Assembly (NCBI GenBank): GCA_018713405.1
Contig: DVOR01000237.1
Location: 1 to 10,058 of the forward strand
DNA: 10,058 nt
Reading direction: 5' to 3'
DNA from: Candidatus Spyradenecus faecavium
GTDB taxonomy: Bacteria; Verrucomicrobiota; Kiritimatiellia; RFP12; DVOR01
Part shown: positions 7,178 through 10,058 of the stretch, piece by piece
Layout of the letters: the number at the start of each line of letters is the position of its first letter
Position numbering within the stretch: position 1 is the first letter of the stretch
Program-made: the position numbers and the translations under genes
The notes under the pieces: generated by a model
What the model was told of the DNA's origin: nothing
What the model saw: only the letters and a program-made list of their open reading frames with translations
The model's database searches: none

Positions 7178-7785
7178 ACACGCGAACCGTCCTCATCCTC
7201 GGCGCCGGCGGCCTGGGCCGCGAGGTCTTCTGGTGGGCCAAGGAGGCCGGCCTCGACCCCGTCGGCTTCATCGACGACAACCCCGCGGCCCTCGGCGACC
7301 GCACCGGCTACGCGCCCATTGTCGGCGGCGTGGAGGACGCGCCCCTGGCCTGCCCCGTCCTCTGCGCCATCGGGCAGAACGCCGTCCGGCGCGTCTGCGT
7401 GGAGCGGCTTGTGGCCCGCGGCGCGCGCTTCGCCACGCTCATCCACCCGCAGGCCAAGGTGCTCCACGCCACGCTCGGCACGGGCGCGGTGCTGGCCCCC
7501 TTCGCCTACGTCGGCGCGGATGCGCGGGCGGGCGACTTCCTCTTCATGCAGACGGGCGCGGTCCTGGGCCACGACGTCGTGGCCGGCGACTTCCTGCGGA
7601 TGGACACCACCGCGTTCGTCGGTGGCTACGCCGTCCTCGGCGACGGCGTCACCCTGCACACCGGCGCGCAGGTCATGCCCGGCAAACGCGTGGGCGACCA
7701 GTGCACGCTCGGCGCGGGCGCCGTCCTCTTAGCCAACCTGCACCCGTCCTCCACCGTCTTCGGCGTGCCGGCGCAGAAAGTGTGA
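7174..7785 (+). CDS. NeuD/PglD-type sugar O-/N-acyltransferase (left-handed beta-helix)
   Basis: 203 residues. The N-terminal Rossmann-like part has the nucleotide-sugar-binding motif ILGAGGLGREV (8-18) and GFIDDNP (31-37). The rest (about 90-190) is a hexapeptide-repeat beta-helix (GTGAVLAPFAYVGADARAGD, GGYAVLGDGVTLHTGA), closing with the family's typical FGVPAQKV. His133 in AVLGHDVVAGDF sits where PglD has its catalytic histidine. Such enzymes acetylate amino or hydroxyl groups of nucleotide sugars or sialic acid for surface glycans, using acetyl-CoA. The substrate cannot be told, and no other glycan gene is present in the window. The purine-rich stretch GGAAGAAGGGAG (about 7155-7166) precedes the ATG, which overlaps the upstream stop. 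The last 57 bases overlap the convergent MATE gene. The only TTA codon of the gene (7729-7731) is, on the other strand, the TAA stop of that gene. Confidence 0.85.
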   Translation: MNTRTVLILGAGGLGREVFWWAKEAGLDPVGFIDDNPAALGDRTGYAPIVGGVEDAPLACPVLCAIGQNAVRRVCVERLVARGARFATLIHPQAKVLHATLGTGAVLAPFAYVGADARAGDFLFMQTGAVLGHDVVAGDFLRMDTTAFVGGYAVLGDGVTLHTGAQVMPGKRVGDQCTLGAGAVLLANLHPSSTVFGVPAQKV

Positions 7786-9087
7786 GAGCGCCAAGAGCAG
7801 GGGCGGCACCACCGCCGCCTCCGCGGCCGCGAAGGCCCACCAGATGGACCACGGCCCGAACAGCGCGCTCAGCGCCAGCCCGAACGGCAACAGCAACGCC
7901 CCACTCCGCAGACAGGCGAAGACCGTCCCGCGCGCGGGGTGCCCCACCGCCGGCAACTGCAACGTCGCGATCTGCGCCACCCCCATGAAGGGCAGGCACA
8001 GCAACGCCGTCGCCAGCGCGGCCGTCGCCTGGGTGGGCAGCGCGACGATCTCCGCCTCCGGCAGGAAGGCCCGCAGGCACAGCGTCGGCGCCCCGGCCGC
8101 CACGGCCAGCCCCGCCAGGCCGAAGCCCGCCGCCGTCCCCAGCGCCAGGCGCAGGATCTTCCGCACGCGCCGCCGCGCCCCGGCCGCCGCGTTGGCCGCC
8201 GTCAGCGGGTGCGCCGCCTGGGCCACGCCGTTGAAGACCGCCGTCATGGTCAGCAGATAGTTCGCCACCACGCCGTAGATCGCCAGCCCCGGCTCGCCCA
8301 GCGCCCCCAGCGCCAGCCGGTTGAAGCACATCACCGAGACGCTCCCCGTCAGCTCCTGCAGGAAGTCCCCGCCGCCGAACCACGCCACGCGCGGCAGGAG
8401 CCGCCAGTCGGGCCGCTCCCAGCGCGTCATCCGCGTGGGCGAACGGAAGTGCGTCAGCAGGACGGCCGTCGTCACGCCCGCGCCGCAGGTCGTCGCCAAC
8501 CCCGCGCCGAAGAGCCCCAGGTCCATCGGGTACATGAAGACCCAGTCCAGCACGATGTTCGTCAGGCCGCCCGCGAGCACGGCCGCCATCGCCCGGCGCG
8601 GCGCGTGGTCATGCCGCAGGAACGGCGCCAACAGCAGCGTCGCCACGAAGAGCGGGCACCCCGCCGCAATCGGCAGGCCATAGCTCACCGCCGCGTCCAG
8701 GAACGGCCCCTCGCCCGCGCCCAGCACGTGCGCCACCAACGGCCGCAGGAAGAGCAGGCACAGCGCCGTGGCCACGGCCGCGAAGATCGCGCCCGCGCAC
8801 ACCGCCACCGTGAAGCACCGCCGCGCACCCCGCACGTCGCCCACGCTCAGCCGCCGCGTGAAGCAGATGCCGCCCCCGTTCCCCAGCAACGACCCCACCG
8901 CGAAGAAGGCGAATTCCAGCGGCACGATCAGGTTCAACGCCGCCACCCCCTCCGCGCCCAGGCGATAGCCCACCATCACCGTGTCCGCGAAAAGATAGAT
9001 GGCCGTGACCGACGTCGCGCAGACCGTCGGGAAAAGATAACGCGCGAACAAGCGCCCAACGGGCGCCTCCAAAAGCAAACGATTCAT
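7729..9087 (-). CDS. MATE family multidrug/cation efflux transporter
   Basis: 452 residues from ATG 9087, preceded by GGAGG 7 bases upstream; an upstream in-frame start at 9174 would add a basic, non-conserved 29-residue stretch and has no spaced ribosome site. MATE proteins export drugs, dyes or metabolites by proton or sodium antiport. The length and about 12 hydrophobic segments fit. Diagnostic family stretches are LNLIVPLEFAFFAVGSLLGNGGG (51-73), NIVLDWVFMYPMDLGLFGAGLAT (177-199) and GVAQAAHPLTAANAAAG (287-303). It belongs to the MepA/DinF-like bacterial branch, but the substrate cannot be told. It is probably expressed from the promoter at 9365-9373 together with the small ORF upstream, under the adjacent MerR regulator. 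The C-terminal 18 residues are hydrophilic and encoded wholly within the overlap with the convergent acyltransferase gene. They use codons unusual here (TCA, GAA, GGA, GGA) and may be a recent extension by stop loss. Confidence 0.93.
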   Translation of the reverse strand: MNRLLLEAPVGRLFARYLFPTVCATSVTAIYLFADTVMVGYRLGAEGVAALNLIVPLEFAFFAVGSLLGNGGGICFTRRLSVGDVRGARRCFTVAVCAGAIFAAVATALCLLFLRPLVAHVLGAGEGPFLDAAVSYGLPIAAGCPLFVATLLLAPFLRHDHAPRRAMAAVLAGGLTNIVLDWVFMYPMDLGLFGAGLATTCGAGVTTAVLLTHFRSPTRMTRWERPDWRLLPRVAWFGGGDFLQELTGSVSVMCFNRLALGALGEPGLAIYGVVANYLLTMTAVFNGVAQAAHPLTAANAAAGARRRVRKILRLALGTAAGFGLAGLAVAAGAPTLCLRAFLPEAEIVALPTQATAALATALLCLPFMGVAQIATLQLPAVGHPARGTVFACLRSGALLLPFGLALSALFGPWSIWWAFAAAEAAVVPPLLLALSHFLRRHAEDGGGRVQVG

Positions 9088-9137
9088 GGCAAAACCTCCG
9101 AAAGATGTCCAAACGCAATCCAACCGCCGTCGACGCA

Positions 9138-9193
9138 CGCGCATGGCATCCCATGGGCGCGCTTCGCGGCGCATCCTTCGGGCCCGAGGCCCG
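9138..9193 (-). promoter_or_regulatory. Two or three hairpins between small ORF and MATE gene (candidate attenuator)
   Basis: In the 110-base gap between the small ORF and the pump the minus-strand RNA can form three stems. (a) CGGGCC/GGCCCG with a 3-base loop lies at 9193-9179, 4 bases after the small ORF stop. (b) A stem of GC-alternating sequence around a TTC-type loop lies at 9172-9157. (c) A 5+4 bp stem with a 2-base bulge and a 4-base loop lies at 9161-9138. Stems (b) and (c) both need 9157-9161, so they exclude each other. None is followed by a U-tract. Stems of this size can arise by chance in such GC-rich DNA. Confidence 0.35.
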
Positions 9194-9197
9194 GCGC

Positions 9198-9305
9198 TCA
9201 GAACAAATCAGAGGGGGCGGGGTGGCAGTCACCCATCCCGATTGCCGTCGTCATCCCCAGCAGCGTGGGGCAGGAGCGTCGGCAGAAACGGAACTTCGCG
9301 TTCAT
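9198..9305 (-). CDS. Small Cys-containing ORF, 35 codons, leader peptide or small protein
   Basis: This short ORF begins with ATG 9305, 6 bases after a strong Shine-Dalgarno AAAGGAG, and ends with TGA at 9200-9198. The product begins MNAKFRFCRRSCPTLLGM, continues with a mildly hydrophobic TTAIGMG stretch, and ends in a hydrophilic tail. Cysteines are at 8, 12 and 27, and the N-terminal part is basic (Lys4, Arg6, Arg9, Arg10). It is not a clear signal peptide or lipobox, and the spacing is not a radical-SAM motif. An in-frame ATG at 9323 would add 6 residues but has no ribosome site. It lies between the putative MerR-controlled promoter and the MATE gene and is probably co-transcribed with the pump. 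It could be a regulatory leader peptide, a small membrane-associated protein, or an exported peptide. I do not recognise a family. Translation is supported mainly by the ribosome site and position. Confidence 0.5.
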   Translation of the reverse strand: MNAKFRFCRRSCPTLLGMTTAIGMGDCHPAPSDLF

Positions 9306-9311
9306 GTCTAA

Positions 9312-9318
9312 CTCCTTT
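9312..9318 (-). promoter_or_regulatory. Strong ribosome binding site of the small ORF
   Basis: AAAGGAG on the minus strand ends 6 bases before ATG 9305. It closely resembles the site before the MerR gene (AAAGGAG, about 10049-10055) and is the main reason to believe the 35-codon ORF is translated and starts here. Confidence 0.65.
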
Positions 9319-9325
9319 CTCATGC

Positions 9326-9345
9326 GGCCCCGCAAGCGGGGGGCC
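9326..9345 (-). other. CUUG-loop hairpin in the 5' leader of the small ORF-MATE transcript
   Basis: On the minus strand CCCCG-CTTG-CGGGG (9341-9328) forms a 5-bp GC stem with the stable CUUG tetraloop; flanking GG/CC can extend it past a CC bulge. It lies within the predicted 53-base leader and ends about 8 bases before the Shine-Dalgarno. It could protect the 5' end or modulate ribosome access. No T-tract follows, so it is not an intrinsic terminator. Confidence 0.5.
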
Positions 9346-9364
9346 ATCCGAATCGAACGCCATT

Positions 9365-9373
9365 ATTATAGCA
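9365..9373 (-). promoter_or_regulatory. Perfect extended -10 promoter for small ORF and MATE gene
   Basis: The minus strand reads TGCTATAAT, an exact TGnTATAAT. Its AT-richness stands out in this DNA. A weak -35 (GTGAGC, 9395-9390) lies 19 bases upstream; this longer-than-usual spacer is typical of MerR-controlled promoters. Transcription should start near 9358, leaving a leader of about 53 bases before the small ORF. Confidence 0.7.
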
Positions 9374-9392
9374 AATCCCAGGCCCCTTTGCT
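9370..9392. promoter_or_regulatory. Inverted repeat in the promoter spacer, candidate MerR operator
   Basis: AGCAAA (9370-9375) and TTTGCT (9387-9392) form a perfect 6-bp inverted repeat with an 11-base spacer, centred at 9381. The promoter spacer it sits in (9371-9389) is centred at 9380. MerR-family activators bind such dyads between -35 and -10 and untwist the DNA, and a MerR gene lies directly upstream on the same strand. Binding is inferred; the repeat and its placement are seen. Confidence 0.55.
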
Positions 9393-9557
9393 CACCCTTC
9401 CCCACAAATGGGTCAACTGCTCCCCCGAGGCGCCGCCTCTGCATACGGGCGGGTGATTCCCCGCTCCCCTTTGGCTGGTCAGCCGATAGGGTCTGGGTGT
9501 GTCGGTGCCGCGCCGTGTCCCCGGCGTGCCCTCATCCCTATCTGAATGGGTGGGCGC
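9393..9557. other. Intergenic region after merR, no gene seen
   Basis: This 165-base stretch between the MerR stop and the MATE promoter region has no supported ORF. It holds small GC-rich stems: CGCCG/CGGCG at 9511-9526 with a 6-base loop, and GAGGC/GCCTC near 9427-9439. Neither is followed by a T-tract, so a MerR terminator cannot be assigned. Confidence 0.5.
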
Positions 9558-10040
9558 TCAGTGTTTGTCGTTGGGGTGGCGGATGGCGGGGGCAACGCCG
9601 GAGGCGCGGGCGTGGGATTCGTCGGCCAATTCGGGGTCGCCGGAGAGGAGGGTGTCCGGGGCGGAGGCCTTCAGCGCGGCTTCCAGGTCCGCCACACGGC
9701 CGTCGAACCAATCGATCTTCAGGCGCAGGTATTCGAGGGCCTGCTGGCGTTCCTCCAGGTCTTTCTTCAGCAACTCGTACTGTTCCATCAGGATGGCGCG
9801 GCGCTTGGCTTTGGAGTCCGGCGCGTTCTTGCGGTAGATGCGGATGTACTCCAGGATGGCGTCGACGGGGAGTGCGGCGCGGCGCATGCACTTGATGTAG
9901 CCGATCCAACGCACCTCGCGCTCGGAGTAGTTGCGCTTGCCGCCCGTCTTGCGCACGGGCGCCAGCAACCCGATCTTCTCGTACCAACGCAATGTGTCAG
10001 GGGTCAGCCCCGTCCGCTCGGCGACTTCATGGATGGTCAT
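9558..10040 (-). CDS. MerR family transcriptional regulator, AdhR/NmlR-like
   Basis: 160 residues from ATG 10040, preceded by AAAGGAG at 7-base spacing. The N-terminal winged helix-turn-helix is a textbook MerR start: MTIHEVAERTGLTPDTLRWYEKIGLL (1-26), then the wing with RNYSEREVRWIGYIKCMRRAALPVDAILEYI. A long helix at about 75-122 (KRRAILMEQYELLKKDLEERQQALEYLRLKID) is the antiparallel coiled-coil dimerisation segment. The C-terminal 35 residues are polar and look disordered; there is no large effector-binding domain. The only cysteine, Cys51, falls near the position of the single regulatory cysteine in AdhR/NmlR-type regulators, which respond to aldehydes and other electrophiles. The residue is seen; the sensing role is inferred. 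The gene precedes the small ORF and MATE pump on the same strand and probably controls their promoter. Its own promoter lies outside the window. Codons shift from G-ending to C-ending toward the 3' end. Confidence 0.92.
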   Translation of the reverse strand: MTIHEVAERTGLTPDTLRWYEKIGLLAPVRKTGGKRNYSEREVRWIGYIKCMRRAALPVDAILEYIRIYRKNAPDSKAKRRAILMEQYELLKKDLEERQQALEYLRLKIDWFDGRVADLEAALKASAPDTLLSGDPELADESHARASGVAPAIRHPNDKH

Positions 10041-10058
10041 GGCCCGTCTCCTTTCGTT

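Noticed and set aside
7801..7816. GGCGG/CCGCC stem as a terminator for the plus-strand cluster
   Set aside because: No T-tract follows and it lies within MATE coding sequence; such stems are common by chance at this GC content.
9088..9174. N-terminal extension of the MATE protein from ATG 9174
   Set aside because: Adds Arg-rich residues not seen in the family, lacks a spaced ribosome site, and the GGAGG before 9087 is well placed.
9198..9305. Radical-SAM or lipoprotein motif in the small ORF
   Set aside because: Cysteine spacing C-X3-C-X14-C is not CxxxCxxC, and the residues before Cys27 (GMGD) do not fit a lipobox.
7939..9456. A 505-codon plus-strand open frame over the MATE gene
   Set aside because: Arg/Gln/His-rich shadow of the MATE codons; the minus strand has a clear transporter and promoter.
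9485..9541. An 18-codon minus-strand ORF after merR
   Set aside because: No good ribosome site and no recognisable sequence.

Overview
The window is a very GC-rich stretch of bacterial chromosome, densely packed with ordinary housekeeping and accessory genes. There is no sign of phage, insertion sequence, CRISPR, tRNA or rRNA. The DNA polymerase III alpha subunit has the long (about 1250 residue) architecture that I associate with Bacteroidota and PVC-type DnaE proteins. Together with the high GC content and the membrane-bound spermidine-synthase-like/TPR protein, this suggests a high-GC member of the PVC group (Verrucomicrobiota, perhaps Kiritimatiellae-like). That placement is a weak inference.

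Layout. Plus strand: the 3' end of a UvrA-family ATPase gene (3-1082), then a 174-base intergenic region. This region holds a four-unit 22-bp palindromic tandem repeat (1101-1182), a four-run G-tract motif (1217-1237) and an extended -10 promoter (1242-1250). A tight three-gene cluster follows: dnaE (1257-5012); an 11-base gap; a seven-helix membrane protein with a degenerate spermidine-synthase-like domain and a TPR-like tail (5024-7177); and, by an ATGA overlap, a NeuD/PglD-type hexapeptide acyltransferase (7174-7785). Minus strand, convergent: a MATE efflux pump (9087-7729) whose tail overlaps the acyltransferase gene by 57 bases, a 35-codon Cys-containing small ORF with a strong Shine-Dalgarno (9305-9198), and a MerR-family regulator (10040-9558).

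How the parts may work together. The minus-strand block looks like a small regulated efflux module. The MerR gene is followed by a promoter with a perfect extended -10. A 19-bp spacer separates that -10 from a weak -35, and a 6+11+6 inverted repeat lies almost exactly at the middle of the spacer, which is the geometry MerR-family activators use. The transcript would start with a hairpin leader, the small ORF, two mutually exclusive GC-rich hairpins, and then the MATE pump. This is the most system-like feature of the window. The other points worth a second look are the palindrome array, the G-tract motif standing where the dnaE -35 should be, a probably leaderless dnaE mRNA, and the antisense-overprinted MATE tail.

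No stem-loop followed by a T-tract was seen anywhere, so termination is probably not of the classical intrinsic type.
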